This document shows, piece by piece, positions 49,391 to 59,429 of a stretch of 64,000 nucleotides of DNA (its first letter is position 1; every line of letters starts with the position of its first letter). Source of the DNA: an uncultured Bacteroidales bacterium (lineage in GTDB: Bacteria > Bacteroidota > Bacteroidia > Bacteroidales > Muribaculaceae). The notes under the pieces were generated by a model, which had not been told where the DNA came from, did no database searches, and saw nothing but the letters and a program-made list of their open reading frames with translations. Both the position numbers and the translations under genes were made by a program. The stretch is from assembly GCA_905210435.1 (NCBI GenBank), contig CAJLWO010000001.1, positions 62,001 to 126,000 on the forward strand, given 5' to 3'.

Positions 49391-51634
49391 TTACCGGTCT
49401 TTTCCACATCCCCAGTCGGTATGGCGTCCGGTCATTTTCAATTTTATTTTTGCACCGTTTCTGATTTCATCGTGCGAGAACCACGGTTCGCTGAGTTCAC
49501 GCCCGTCAATCGTGGCAGCACTTATATACTTGCAGTCGTCCGAACTGCCCGGAGCCTCGATGACAAGCTCCTTGCCATTTTCCATGCGCAGCTTCACTTT
49601 CGTGAAAAACGGAGTTCCTACAGTATATACTCCCGAGCCGGGAGTGACGGGATAGAATCCCATCATCGAGAACACCACGAACGACGACAGTCCGCCACCG
49701 TCCTCATCGCCCGGCATACCCATCACGTCAGGACGGAACCACTGCCGTATCAGCTGCCGCACACAGCGCTGCGTGCGCCACGGCTCGCCGGCATAGTTGT
49801 AGAGATACGGTATATGCATCGACGGCTCGTTGCCCATGGTGAACTGTCCCACATTGCCTGTCTGGTCGGGCAGCACACCGTAAAATTCATACTTGCTCCT
49901 GCCGAGCCATTCGTTGAACGTATCGTCAAGATTGGAGATGAACTTCCTCTCGCCTCCCATCAGCTCTATAAGCCCGGGAATATCGTGCTGGCAGTCCCAG
50001 CGGTAGGTCCAGCCGTTGTTTTCGTCGTAATAGTCGCGCGCCCCGATACCGCCCGAGAACTTGTAGTCGAACGGCTCGATAAAGTTGCCTGCGCTGTCCT
50101 TGGGGTGGAAGAACGAAGTCGCGGGATTGAACAGGTTGCGGTAGTTCTTCGACCGCCCGGCATAGTAGCCGGCCTCGTCGTCAAGCCCCAGACGACCGGC
50201 CATCACCGAAAGGCACCAGTCGTCGTAGGCCGTACCGAGCGTCACGGCCACAGCCTGACGCTTCTCCCAGCCGTCGACCTCGTCGAGATACTCCTTTTCG
50301 CCCGGATGCAGTGCGGGGATATAGCCGTGCTCGCGGTAAAATCTGTTGAGATAGCCCGCCTTGCCGTTGCGCCACGGCGCAAGTGTCTTGTCCTCCACGG
50401 CCGCTTTGCCGTAACGGTAGCCCTCGGCGAAATCGACACCCCTGACACCCTTGACCATTGCGTCGGCCATCGAGGCCACGCCGTGGTTGCAGTTCATACG
50501 GTGCGAGTCGCCGCTTACGGCGGGGAATGTCGGGAGCCACTGTTGCTCCGAGCTGCGCGCATAGTCGATGAGCGAATTGAGCATGTCGGCCTCCTGACTT
50601 TCCGACAGGAGTATGCGCAGCGGGTGTGTGGCACGGTAGGTGTCCCAGAGCCAGTCATCGGTATAATGGTGTTCCCCTTCATGCACCTGACGGTCGGCAG
50701 GGCTGAAATAGCGTCCGTATTCGGCTATGTCGACGGGACGCTCGTAGCAGCGGTAGAGCGATGTATAGAACACCTCTTTGTCGGCCTCCGTACCACCTTC
50801 GACCATGATTTTGCCAAGCTCATCGTTCCATCGGGCACGTGCCTCCGCCTTTACTTTGTCAAAACTCGAGCCCCCGACCTCGCGCTTCATGTTCTCGCGG
50901 GCCTGAGCCGCGTCGATATAAGACACGCCGTAGCGCATCTCGACGGGCAGCGTAGAGTCAAACGTCATCACAGCGCATGCCTCGTCACCGCTGCCTGCAG
51001 TCCGGTCGCTCATGCTGCCCCCGGCGAGCACCCCCGACCTGAGCGGCACGCGGTCGACCTCGGCATAGATGTAGACTTTAATCCCGCCCCATGAGTACTG
51101 GTAGCCGCTCATGCTGCGTCCGTCAATGTTCATCTCGCCGTTACGGGCATTGAGTATCAGGGTCATGTCGCCCCCCTCGGGGTCGGGCGACAGACGGTAG
51201 ACGGCCGAGTGCGCGGCAGGAGTGAACTCGGCGCGTATGTTCTGTCCGTCGATGTCGGTTGCGTAGTAGTAAGGAGTGATTTCCTCGTTGTCGTAATCGG
51301 TGACAATGGAGTAAGGAAGCGTGTCGTCAGCACCGGAACTTTGCGTGGCCGACAAGTTGAATGCCTGGCATTCGCGGTGGTTGACAACCAACAGCGGAAG
51401 CCCGTTGACCCTGCTCTCCGTATACGACCCACGCACGGGATACACCCTCATCATGCCGTTGGGCAAGTGGACGGTGGGAAACGTAGGCATCAGCAAATGG
51501 CTGATATTGCCCATATACGGGTTTACATAATCTACCGGTGTCTTTGCGGCAAAGGCACTCCCGGCCACAAAGGCCGACAGCAGCAATGACGCGACACCTG
51601 ACTTCATGGTTCTCTTTCTGTCAGTTGGCTTCAT
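49391..51634 (-). CDS. glycoside hydrolase family 92 alpha-mannosidase
   Basis: 747 residues, exported (signal peptide after MKSGVASLL; Met10 at 51607 is an alternative start). Calcium-dependent exo-alpha-mannosidase family. The N-terminal beta domain (VDYVNPYMGN, TFPTVHLPNG) is followed by the (alpha/alpha)6 barrel with WDTYRATHPL, GNEPSMHIPYLYNYAGEPW (substrate-binding His and Glu) and PGDEDGGGLSSFVVFSMMGF (catalytic acidic residues and family signature). Linkage specificity (alpha-1,2, 1,3, 1,6) cannot be read. A REP pair separates it from the upstream lipoprotein gene. Confidence 0.95.
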   Translation of the reverse strand: MKPTDRKRTMKSGVASLLLSAFVAGSAFAAKTPVDYVNPYMGNISHLLMPTFPTVHLPNGMMRVYPVRGSYTESRVNGLPLLVVNHRECQAFNLSATQSSGADDTLPYSIVTDYDNEEITPYYYATDIDGQNIRAEFTPAAHSAVYRLSPDPEGGDMTLILNARNGEMNIDGRSMSGYQYSWGGIKVYIYAEVDRVPLRSGVLAGGSMSDRTAGSGDEACAVMTFDSTLPVEMRYGVSYIDAAQARENMKREVGGSSFDKVKAEARARWNDELGKIMVEGGTEADKEVFYTSLYRCYERPVDIAEYGRYFSPADRQVHEGEHHYTDDWLWDTYRATHPLRILLSESQEADMLNSLIDYARSSEQQWLPTFPAVSGDSHRMNCNHGVASMADAMVKGVRGVDFAEGYRYGKAAVEDKTLAPWRNGKAGYLNRFYREHGYIPALHPGEKEYLDEVDGWEKRQAVAVTLGTAYDDWCLSVMAGRLGLDDEAGYYAGRSKNYRNLFNPATSFFHPKDSAGNFIEPFDYKFSGGIGARDYYDENNGWTYRWDCQHDIPGLIELMGGERKFISNLDDTFNEWLGRSKYEFYGVLPDQTGNVGQFTMGNEPSMHIPYLYNYAGEPWRTQRCVRQLIRQWFRPDVMGMPGDEDGGGLSSFVVFSMMGFYPVTPGSGVYTVGTPFFTKVKLRMENGKELVIEAPGSSDDCKYISAATIDGRELSEPWFSHDEIRNGAKIKLKMTGRHTDWGCGKDR

Positions 51635-51762
51635 CTGCGATGTGATATGTCAGGTTTGTATTAATAATTAAATCACAAAATTAAATTATAATTGTTATAT
51701 ATTTCGCTTTATTTTACAAATTAATATTTAATAACTTAAGCATATCATTTATGGCTGACCAT

Positions 51763-51845
51763 GGAGGGACGCGATTTATCGCGTCCGCGCCGACCGACGG
51801 TATTTATACCATGCGGGGGCGGACGCGATAAATCGCGTCCCCACA
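51763..51845. repeat. BIME-like pair of GGACGCGAT hairpins
   Basis: Two copies of the 9-bp stem GGACGCGAT/ATCGCGTCC (51767-51786 and 51821-51840), arranged as inverted halves around TATTTATA, with GGAG before the first and CCAC after the second (GTGG on the minus strand). The hairpin core is shared with 1076. It lies between the DUF1735-type lipoprotein and GH92 genes, the kind of position where it could lower expression of downstream enzymes relative to SusC/D. Confidence 0.78.
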
Positions 51846-51880
51846 AGGTCAATCCGATCTTGTGCGTTATTGCTCCGCAA

Positions 51881-52831
51881 TCACTTTTCGAGTTGTTCGG
51901 GCTTGAGGGTGTTGGTCTCCTCCATCGTCACCCAGCATGTCTCCGTATTTCCGTTGAATGTGACGGTATCCTTATAGCGGTAGTTCATGTACAGCATGAG
52001 CCAACCCTTCTCGTTGTATTCCCAGTAGTTGCTTTCGGGATTGTCAATCTGTTCCACCTCGATGCTGCCGTAAGGCTCGATGCTGACTGTGTGGTCATCG
52101 TTAAACGTCACTGTCATAGCATAAGTGTCGATTTCCTCGAGTGTCACGTTGTTGGGCACGTAGGAGTGCGTGCCGGCAAACATTCTTACCCGGTTTTTAG
52201 TCAGCGGGGCCACGACGCGGGTCACCGATACACCGCTCGCGTTGTCACCGGCTGCAAGGCCGAGAGTCTCCACACCGTTCATCTGGTAATAGGTTGTGTG
52301 TTCCATCGTGGCGAACTTATTGGCAAGTACCACACGGTACAGCACCTTGTCCTTGTCGGGGTTGACACGGTGGTCGCTCACCGACTTGATGCGCATCGGG
52401 ATGATGTAGGTTGAGTCGGGCGACAGTCCGTCAGGATTCACCTTTATAGGTATGAGCGAATAATAGTCGGGGCTGTTGGCACTGAGCACCGTGCTGTAGC
52501 TTTCGATGGTGTAGTGCGCCGGATTGAGCAGACGTGCGTAGCGCGACTCGTCGAGGTCGAAGTTGATATAGTTGTAGTCGTCGAGCGCCTGCCGGTACGG
52601 CTCTACCTCCACCTTCACATCCTGCGTGATGTGCTCGGTGCCGCCGCAATATATGGTGAGATATCCGTCGGAAGTCTCGCCGAGCTGGTGCACGCTCGAG
52701 AATATATGGTCATTGTCGCTCAGCACATAGATGACTTTCTCGTAAAGTTCACCCTTGAACTGGTCGTTTTCGTCGCATGCGGTCATAATGGCCGCAGCTG
52801 CCATCACTGGTATTATATATTTTATCTTCAT
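51881..52831 (-). CDS. surface glycan-binding lipoprotein, DUF1735/DUF4361-like
   Basis: 316 residues, lipoprotein signal with AIMTACDEND. The pattern of a short N-terminal BT_3987-type Ig domain (DGYLTIYCGG, NPDGLSPDSTYIIPMRIKSV) and a C-terminal beta-rich half (VTFNDDHTVSIEPYGS, YWEYNEKGWLMLYMNY) matches DUF1735/DUF4361 proteins, which sit right after susD and bind glycans at the cell surface. 41 bases separate it from the SusD gene. Confidence 0.82.
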   Translation of the reverse strand: MKIKYIIPVMAAAAIMTACDENDQFKGELYEKVIYVLSDNDHIFSSVHQLGETSDGYLTIYCGGTEHITQDVKVEVEPYRQALDDYNYINFDLDESRYARLLNPAHYTIESYSTVLSANSPDYYSLIPIKVNPDGLSPDSTYIIPMRIKSVSDHRVNPDKDKVLYRVVLANKFATMEHTTYYQMNGVETLGLAAGDNASGVSVTRVVAPLTKNRVRMFAGTHSYVPNNVTLEEIDTYAMTVTFNDDHTVSIEPYGSIEVEQIDNPESNYWEYNEKGWLMLYMNYRYKDTVTFNGNTETCWVTMEETNTLKPEQLEK

Positions 52832-52872
52832 GATAAGTTGATATTTTTAAGTTAGTATCCGGCAGTGTAAGA

Positions 52873-54888
52873 TTACCATCCGGGGTTCTGGTCGAGCAGT
52901 CTCGATTTTCTGATTTCGTCGCGATGTATCGGCAGGAACACCATCTTCTTGTCGCATACGCGGTTGCGGTAGTCGGCATGGTTGACAACCGTGCGCGAGT
53001 AGAATCCGTTAGCGGCCGCCTCGACATTCATGCCGGTGATGGGAAAGCTTTCCTCCTCCTCGAGGGTGCCCCAGCGGCGCAGGTCGTAGAAACGACGGCC
53101 CTCGGCGAAGAACTCGATGAAACGCTCGTGGCGTATCTGCTTCTCAAATGACTCCTCGTCGTTGTATTCGTCGGCTTCGATTGCCGGCTGGCCGGAGCGG
53201 AAACGTATCTGGTTGAAATAGAACACGGCGTCGTCAAGATCGGATGCCCTTGAGAGCGTGTAGGTCTGTCCCGAGGGAAGCTCCACGGTATGCGTGCCGG
53301 TCAGGTGGTTGACAGCTTCGGCATACGACAGCAGTATCTCGGCGTAGCGTATGATGGGGAATGTCTTGCCCGTGCGGGTAGAGCCGTCGCCGTTGTACCA
53401 GTTGTCCTCCGGATGTATATATTTCTTGAGCACATATCCGGTGGCGCAGTAGTTGCGGGGTTCTGCAATTGCCTTATCCTTGCCCGCGTTGCCGCCGTTG
53501 TAGTACCATACGGTCTGCTGACGGAAGTTATTGTTGTTGCATGATGTGGCGGGCCAGTAGCAGCCGTTGTAGCCCACGCAGGCGTAGAAACGCATCTCGC
53601 GGTTTACATACATGTTGTAGGTGCCGCGGAGCACACGGTAGCCCGAGAAATAGGTGAGCACGCGCGAGTTGCCGGTCTCGGAGTATTCGCCTGTCTGGCG
53701 CGCCTCCTCTATTGTCTTGCCGTCGCGCATGCGATACTCGTCGACCACCTTCTGCGGCACGCACATACTGTTGTATCCACCCATGTAGATGGGGAACGAC
53801 TGGCGGGTGAACTCCTGTATCGAGCCTGACTGCTTGCCCCAGATAAGCTCCTTGTTCTGCACGGCGTAGGTGGTGCCGTTGAACATATTGGCATACGATT
53901 TCAGCGGGTCTATGTCGCCTGCTCCGTAGGGGAATGCGGCATCTGACACGGTGGGGGGCAGTGTGGGAGTGGCGGCGGTGGCGTCGCCGGCGTCGGCCGA
54001 TACGCGCTCTACGGTATGTATCTGATACCGGTTCATGTCGATGACACGGCGGCATGCGGCGGCAGCGAGAGCCCATTTACGCTCGTCGTAAGTCTGGCTC
54101 ACGTAGGGGGTGCCGTCGGTCGAGCGGTTCCAGCCGGCGAAATAGCGGGTGGCCGAGGGGCCGCCGTTGAACGAAGGCGATGCCGCATGCAGACGCACGC
54201 GGGCAATGATTGCGTATGCGGCGCCGCGTGTCGGGCGTCCGAAGTTGGCTATGTCGACATCGGCGGGTATGAACTGGGCGGCAGTCTCAAGCTCGTCGCA
54301 GATATAATCCACGGTCTCATCGTAGGTGGCTCGCGAACGTGCGTAGTAGCTTGCCTCCTCGTTGTTGTCGAGAATATCGTCGCCGAGTATCACTGCGGGG
54401 CCGTAGTTCATCAGGATGATGTAGTAGGAGTAGCCGCGGAGGAAGTGTGCATAGCCCACAATCTCGGAGCGCTGCACGGTCGACAGGTCCTTGCATTCGT
54501 TGATGCGTGCCAGGATGGTGTTGGCCTTGCGGATTGCCTTGTAGCAGCTGGGCCACGAGTTCATGCCACGCAGGTCGGCGGGCGACACGAGTCCGAGTGT
54601 CAGCGCCTTGCCGTGGAACAGGCCGTAGTCGTTGAGCGTGAATATCTCGTCGGTTCCGGTCTCGCCCGGCATCACGTCGTTGCCGAAGATAGCGCTCTCG
54701 TCGGGGAGCTCTCCGGCTGCTCCCCACAGGTATTTCTCGAGATACTGACGGTTGACGAACACCGAGTCATACTTCAGCGTATCGTCGAAATAGCCGTCGA
54801 CATCAAGGTAGTTGCACGAAGGAGTGAACAGGCAGTATCCTGCCACTGCTAACGGTATTAATGCTTTATATAGTTTCATCGTATTCAC
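52873..54888 (-). CDS. SusD/RagB-family glycan-binding lipoprotein
   Basis: 671 residues, lipoprotein (lipobox region FTPSCNYLD). Family features: helical TPR-type core with YLWGAAGELP, AHFLRGYSYYIILMNYGPAVI, ARVRLHAASPSFNG and, near the C-terminus, FPIIRYAEILLSYAEAVN and IRHERFIEFFAEGRRFYDLRRWG. It forms the hinged lid over the SusC barrel and binds the oligosaccharide. Rather long for the family. Three bases separate it from the SusC stop. Confidence 0.96.
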   Translation of the reverse strand: MNTMKLYKALIPLAVAGYCLFTPSCNYLDVDGYFDDTLKYDSVFVNRQYLEKYLWGAAGELPDESAIFGNDVMPGETGTDEIFTLNDYGLFHGKALTLGLVSPADLRGMNSWPSCYKAIRKANTILARINECKDLSTVQRSEIVGYAHFLRGYSYYIILMNYGPAVILGDDILDNNEEASYYARSRATYDETVDYICDELETAAQFIPADVDIANFGRPTRGAAYAIIARVRLHAASPSFNGGPSATRYFAGWNRSTDGTPYVSQTYDERKWALAAAACRRVIDMNRYQIHTVERVSADAGDATAATPTLPPTVSDAAFPYGAGDIDPLKSYANMFNGTTYAVQNKELIWGKQSGSIQEFTRQSFPIYMGGYNSMCVPQKVVDEYRMRDGKTIEEARQTGEYSETGNSRVLTYFSGYRVLRGTYNMYVNREMRFYACVGYNGCYWPATSCNNNNFRQQTVWYYNGGNAGKDKAIAEPRNYCATGYVLKKYIHPEDNWYNGDGSTRTGKTFPIIRYAEILLSYAEAVNHLTGTHTVELPSGQTYTLSRASDLDDAVFYFNQIRFRSGQPAIEADEYNDEESFEKQIRHERFIEFFAEGRRFYDLRRWGTLEEEESFPITGMNVEAAANGFYSRTVVNHADYRNRVCDKKMVFLPIHRDEIRKSRLLDQNPGW

Positions 54889-54891
54889 GGA

Positions 54892-57800
54892 TTAGAAGTT
54901 GACATAGAGTTGGAGCGAGAAAGTACGGGGTATCGGGTATGCGCCGCCGTTGTATTCCGACTGCTCGGGGTCCCAAAGTTTCACGGGGCTCCATACGGCC
55001 ACGTTGTTGACAACGAACTGCACGTCCATCGAGCTGAGGCCGAGCGAACGGAGGAACTTGCCGGGAAGCACATGGTAGTTGAGGTTGATTTCCTGCAGGC
55101 GCAGGTAGCGGGCGTTGGTGTGCCAGAAGGTTGAGAACTGGTTGTTGTTCTCGTTACGGCCGTAGCTCAGACGCGGATAGAGAGCGTTGGGATTTTCGGT
55201 CGACGGGTCGCCTGAATAGGAGGCGGGGGTCCAGCGGTTGCTCTGGTTGGCCACCTGCTGGAGCACGTTGCCGGTCGAACCGTTGTAGAACGGGATATAG
55301 CCTTCGCCGCCCGATGTGCCGTTGACGTAGTAGTAGTCGGTGTTGCCCGTACCCTTGAACATGATGCCGAGAGTAAGGTTTTTCCAGCGTACCTCACCGC
55401 CGAAGCCGTACATCAGCTTGGGATAGTTGGGGTAAGAGAGGGGCACGCGGTCGTTGTCGTCGACTACGCCGTCGCCGTTGACATCCTTATACTTGATGTC
55501 GCCGGCCATGTATGTGCCGAATGTCTGTTTCGGGCTTTGCTTCACATCGAGCTCGTCGCGGAAAAGGCCGAGCGAGATGAGGCCGCGGAACGCGTTGTTG
55601 ACATAGCCCGTGTAGTTCTGATAGGGGTAAGGCTGCTCGGCCTGCTCCCAGTTCTCCACCTTGTTGGCCGAATAGGTGAAGTTACCTCGCACGGTCACCG
55701 ACCAGTCCTTGCCGAACGACTGCGAGAACGATATGTTGCCGTCGGCGCCGTAGCTCTTCATGCGGCCCACGTTGCCGAAAGGCATCGACACCAGACCTGC
55801 GTAGTCAGGTATCTGCGTACGGCGCTGGTAGATACCGTCGCGGCGGTCCTGGAAGAAGTCGACAACGAAATCGATTTTGTTGTCCCAAAGGCGGCCTTCG
55901 ATACCGATGTCAAACTTCTTGGCCTTCTCCCACTGCAGGTTGTTGGCACCTACGCGTTCTTCGGTGATATAGCCTACGTTGCTACCCCAGCCGCCGCCGG
56001 AGTTGTTGTTGGTCATGAGTGTCAGGTAGGGGAAACGCTCGTCGGTCAGACGGTCGTTACCTACGAGACCGTACGAACCGCGTATCTTCAGGAAGTTGAG
56101 CCAGGGGAGATTGTCGGCCACCCATTTGTACTGTGTGGGCACCCAGCCGGCTGCTACCGAGGGGAAGAAACCGAAGCGGTGTCCGGCCTGGAAGTTTTCC
56201 GAACCGGTGTAACCGAAGTTGGCGTCAAGGAAATAGGTATCGTTGAATCCGTAGGTCAGTCGGCTTGACACACCCTGGTAACGGATAGGAATTGCATACA
56301 TGCTCCGCAATGATTCGGGCTTGCTGTCGATATTGCCGTCCATGGTCTGCTGGCTGCTCATGTAGTAGTACACGAGGGCGCCTACGCGGTGCTTCTGGTT
56401 GAAGAGACGATCCCATGTGGCGGTCGCCTCGAAGTGTATCTTGTAGAATTGTGAATCCTCGTGATTGTATCTTGCCGTCTGGGCGTCGACGCGTTTCACA
56501 AGGGCGAGTTCGCCGGTGTATTTACGTGTCGAGGCATAGTACATTTCGGGGAGCACCGAGCGGATTTCGCGGAGGTCTGACTCGTTGTCGTAGGCGGCCT
56601 GTGCTCTGACTTTGAGGCCTTCGGTAATCATCGACAGGTCCTGCTTGAGTTCGAGGGTGGCTTTGCCGCGGTAGTGGCGTATCTTTGTCATACCCGTGTG
56701 GTTGAGCATCACATAGGGAGAATAAGCATTGTTTGTGCCGAATGCGGGAAGCTCGCCCGATGAGTAGCGGGTCGGTATCGTAATCGGAGTCAGGTTGCGG
56801 CAGGTGTGCCACAGCGCGTCGGTATTGGCGTTGCCCGGCTCGCTCTTTTCGGAGATGAAACCGTCGGCACCGAAATAGAGTTGCGTGGTCTTTGTCAGGT
56901 TGATATCGAGGTTGGCGCGGTAGTTGAATGTCTGGTAGCCTACATGGGTCGAGTATTTCGACGATTTGTCCTGCTTGTAGGCGGCGCTTTCATTCTTGTA
57001 GCCGAGCGAGAGGAAGTAGCGGGCGAGCGAGCCGCCGCCGCGTGCGTTGACGTAATAGGTCTGTGTGAGCGAGTTGTCATGAAGGATTTCGTCACGCCAG
57101 TTGACATCGGGATAGAGGTCGGGGTCAAGATGGTTCTTGATGAGCGAAAGCTCGATGTCGGAATAGAGGGGGCTGTTGCCGCGCACTGCGAGCGCCTCGT
57201 TGGCAAGGCGCGCATAGTCGTATGAGTTGACGAACTGCGGCATACGGGTGAGGTGCGAAATCGAGAAGTCGACACGGCCTGTCACCTGCAGCTTGTCGGC
57301 CGTACCGCGTTTGGTGGTCACGAGCACTACGCCGTTTGCACCGCGCACACCGTAGACCGCCGTGGCCGATGCGTCCTTAAGCACCGAGAAGCTCTCGATG
57401 TCGGCGGGGTCGAGTTCGCTGAGGTTGCCTTCGAGGCCGTCGATGAGCACAAGCGCGCTCGAATTGGCGCCGAAGGTGCCGATACCGCGTATCCAGAAGT
57501 CGGAGATGTTCTTTCCCGGCTCACCGCTCTTCTGTATTGAAATCACGCCGGGCACACGGCCGCCGAGCATGTTCTGAAGGTTGGTGGCGGGTGTCTGCAG
57601 CTCGTCGACATTGACCGATGTAACAGCGCCGACCACTGAAATCTTGCGCTGTGTGCCGAGGCCCACCACGACTGCCTCGTCGAGCATCTGGCTCGAAGGC
57701 TCCATGTGAATGGTGAGAGGACCGGTCACTTCGTCGGCATCAAACTGCTGCGTAGTATAGCCAAGGCATGATACCACAAGTACATCCTTTTTCTGCACTT

Positions 57801-57987
57801 TGATTGAGAAGTTACCGTCGATGTCGGTGGTGATACCCACACCGGGACGGTCTTTCGGCTGAATTACCACACCGGGAAACGGGTCGTTGAGCTCGTCATA
57901 GACCGTTCCGGTCACTGTCACGTCCTGTGCCACGGCGCCAATCGCCATAAACAGGCATGTTATGATGAATATTATCCTTTTATCCAT
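54892..57987 (-). CDS. SusC/RagA-family TonB-linked outer-membrane transporter
   Basis: 1031 residues. Signal peptide (1-20), carboxypeptidase-regulatory-like domain (GTVYDELNDPFPGVVIQP), plug with the SusC-type motif DEAVVVGLGTQRKISVVGAV, GRVPGVISIQKSGEPG and RGIGTFGANSSALVLIDG, and a 22-strand barrel to the terminal Phe. It imports oligosaccharides together with SusD. Follows the TIG/NHL lipoprotein gene by 24 bases, so both likely share the mRNA that starts near 61680. Confidence 0.97.
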   Translation of the reverse strand: MDKRIIFIITCLFMAIGAVAQDVTVTGTVYDELNDPFPGVVIQPKDRPGVGITTDIDGNFSIKVQKKDVLVVSCLGYTTQQFDADEVTGPLTIHMEPSSQMLDEAVVVGLGTQRKISVVGAVTSVNVDELQTPATNLQNMLGGRVPGVISIQKSGEPGKNISDFWIRGIGTFGANSSALVLIDGLEGNLSELDPADIESFSVLKDASATAVYGVRGANGVVLVTTKRGTADKLQVTGRVDFSISHLTRMPQFVNSYDYARLANEALAVRGNSPLYSDIELSLIKNHLDPDLYPDVNWRDEILHDNSLTQTYYVNARGGGSLARYFLSLGYKNESAAYKQDKSSKYSTHVGYQTFNYRANLDINLTKTTQLYFGADGFISEKSEPGNANTDALWHTCRNLTPITIPTRYSSGELPAFGTNNAYSPYVMLNHTGMTKIRHYRGKATLELKQDLSMITEGLKVRAQAAYDNESDLREIRSVLPEMYYASTRKYTGELALVKRVDAQTARYNHEDSQFYKIHFEATATWDRLFNQKHRVGALVYYYMSSQQTMDGNIDSKPESLRSMYAIPIRYQGVSSRLTYGFNDTYFLDANFGYTGSENFQAGHRFGFFPSVAAGWVPTQYKWVADNLPWLNFLKIRGSYGLVGNDRLTDERFPYLTLMTNNNSGGGWGSNVGYITEERVGANNLQWEKAKKFDIGIEGRLWDNKIDFVVDFFQDRRDGIYQRRTQIPDYAGLVSMPFGNVGRMKSYGADGNISFSQSFGKDWSVTVRGNFTYSANKVENWEQAEQPYPYQNYTGYVNNAFRGLISLGLFRDELDVKQSPKQTFGTYMAGDIKYKDVNGDGVVDDNDRVPLSYPNYPKLMYGFGGEVRWKNLTLGIMFKGTGNTDYYYVNGTSGGEGYIPFYNGSTGNVLQQVANQSNRWTPASYSGDPSTENPNALYPRLSYGRNENNNQFSTFWHTNARYLRLQEINLNYHVLPGKFLRSLGLSSMDVQFVVNNVAVWSPVKLWDPEQSEYNGGAYPIPRTFSLQLYVNF

Positions 57988-58011
57988 TGCTGTTTGATTT
58001 TGTCAGGTTTG

Positions 58012-59340
58012 TTATTCGATGGCAAGACGGCGGATGCACTGGTTTTCAAAGTCGCCGATATAGATGATGCCATCCTTGTTGATACATACGCCGAAGGGAC
58101 GGTTGAAAAGTGCCTCGTCGGGTGCGCCGTCCTGATAGCCGGCTTCGCCGGGAATACCGATTACTGTGCTCACCTTTCCGTCGGGGGTCACCTTGCGGAT
58201 GCAGTGGTTGTTGGTGTCGGCGATGTACATGTCGTCGTTCTCGTCAAGGATAAGCTGGCGCGGCTCGTTGAACATGGCCGACGCACCGTTACCGTCGATA
58301 TAGCCCGACTGCGACGAGATGCCTGCGATAAGCTCATGCTTTCCTGTAAGGATGTCGTACGAGTAGATGCAATGGTTGTTGGTGTAGGCCAGATAGAGCA
58401 TGGTGGGGTTCTTCGTACTGAAGGTCATGTAGGCGTCGGAGCCATTCATAAGACCGTTGTCGACCTGAGTGGTAAGTCCTGATTCCGGATCGAAACGGTA
58501 AAGGATTCCGTTCTTCGGACGTACGTACATGTAGCCGTCATACTTGCACATGGCAAATGAATGCTTGAAGTCGAATGTCAGTGTCTGGCCGGTGTTGGGC
58601 TTAAGCGACTGCTTCATCGGGCTCCACATGTTGTCCGACGACATTGTCCAGTACTCCAGTCCGTTGTCGGTCGGGATATACACTGTCTTGCCGTCGTCGA
58701 GCATACAGGGCTGGTTGAGGGGCGCGCCGGTGTCGGGGATAAGGATTTTGCTGAAATCCTCGTCCTCGTTGACCATCATCACCTTGTTATTGTTGTAGTA
58801 GCTGTTGCGGTTGCGCAGCGACGCGAAAATATTGTTGTCGTTGTCGACCGCGAGATAGGTCACGGGGGGCATAGAGGTCTGTGCCAGGTTGCCGGTGACG
58901 GGGTCGTCGGGAGCGTCCTTCATGCCGCACACCGTCGTCACCACGGTCTGTATCTTGTATTTGAACGTTACGGGATATTCAGCACGGTGCCCGTCGACAA
59001 CAACCGCCACCTTGCAGTCTATGATATTGTCGGCATCGCCTTCGCCCGGCTTGCGCGGACAGATGGCGTATATCTGGTCGCCGACCGAGCTTACTACCGC
59101 CGCAGGCCGCTCATTGACAAGGACCTGTATCTTGGAAACATCGGTTCCGAAATTCGAACCGTTAAGTATCAGTTTGGTAGCCACGCCACCCTCGGTCGGA
59201 TAGTAGTCGGTGACCTCTACCGGTGCCGACGGGTCATATTCCGTCTTCGGTTTGTCGTCGTCACCACACGATTGCAGTCCCGCCATCATTGCCATGAGGC
59301 CGACCGCAACCGACAGTCTGTAATAGCTAAGTTTTTTCAT
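58012..59340 (-). CDS. lipoprotein with TIG and NHL-type repeats
   Basis: 442 residues, lipoprotein signal ending GLQSCGDDD. Residues about 38-125 form an IPT/TIG Ig-like domain (VTDYYPTEGGVATKLILNGSNFG); residues 130-442 form a beta-propeller of NHL-like repeats (MFNEPRQLILDENDDMYIADTNNHCIRKV, and RPFGVCINKDGIIYIGDFENQCIRRL). Proteins like this occur next to SusC/D genes and are probably cell-surface glycan-binding. ATG 59340 starts the signal peptide; 31 extra upstream residues look non-coding. Confidence 0.88.
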   Translation of the reverse strand: MKKLSYYRLSVAVGLMAMMAGLQSCGDDDKPKTEYDPSAPVEVTDYYPTEGGVATKLILNGSNFGTDVSKIQVLVNERPAAVVSSVGDQIYAICPRKPGEGDADNIIDCKVAVVVDGHRAEYPVTFKYKIQTVVTTVCGMKDAPDDPVTGNLAQTSMPPVTYLAVDNDNNIFASLRNRNSYYNNNKVMMVNEDEDFSKILIPDTGAPLNQPCMLDDGKTVYIPTDNGLEYWTMSSDNMWSPMKQSLKPNTGQTLTFDFKHSFAMCKYDGYMYVRPKNGILYRFDPESGLTTQVDNGLMNGSDAYMTFSTKNPTMLYLAYTNNHCIYSYDILTGKHELIAGISSQSGYIDGNGASAMFNEPRQLILDENDDMYIADTNNHCIRKVTPDGKVSTVIGIPGEAGYQDGAPDEALFNRPFGVCINKDGIIYIGDFENQCIRRLAIE

Positions 59341-59429
59341 TATGGTAATATGTTGGTTTATTTTATGATAGATTGTAGCAGTGCTTGGAGTCCTCGGAGC
59401 TCTCAGAGTGCTTGGAGAGCTCCGATTGC

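Noticed and set aside
49421..51094. 557-codon plus-strand open frame opposite the GH92 gene
   Set aside because: GC-rich coding DNA leaves long open antisense frames; the minus strand encodes a full GH92 enzyme.
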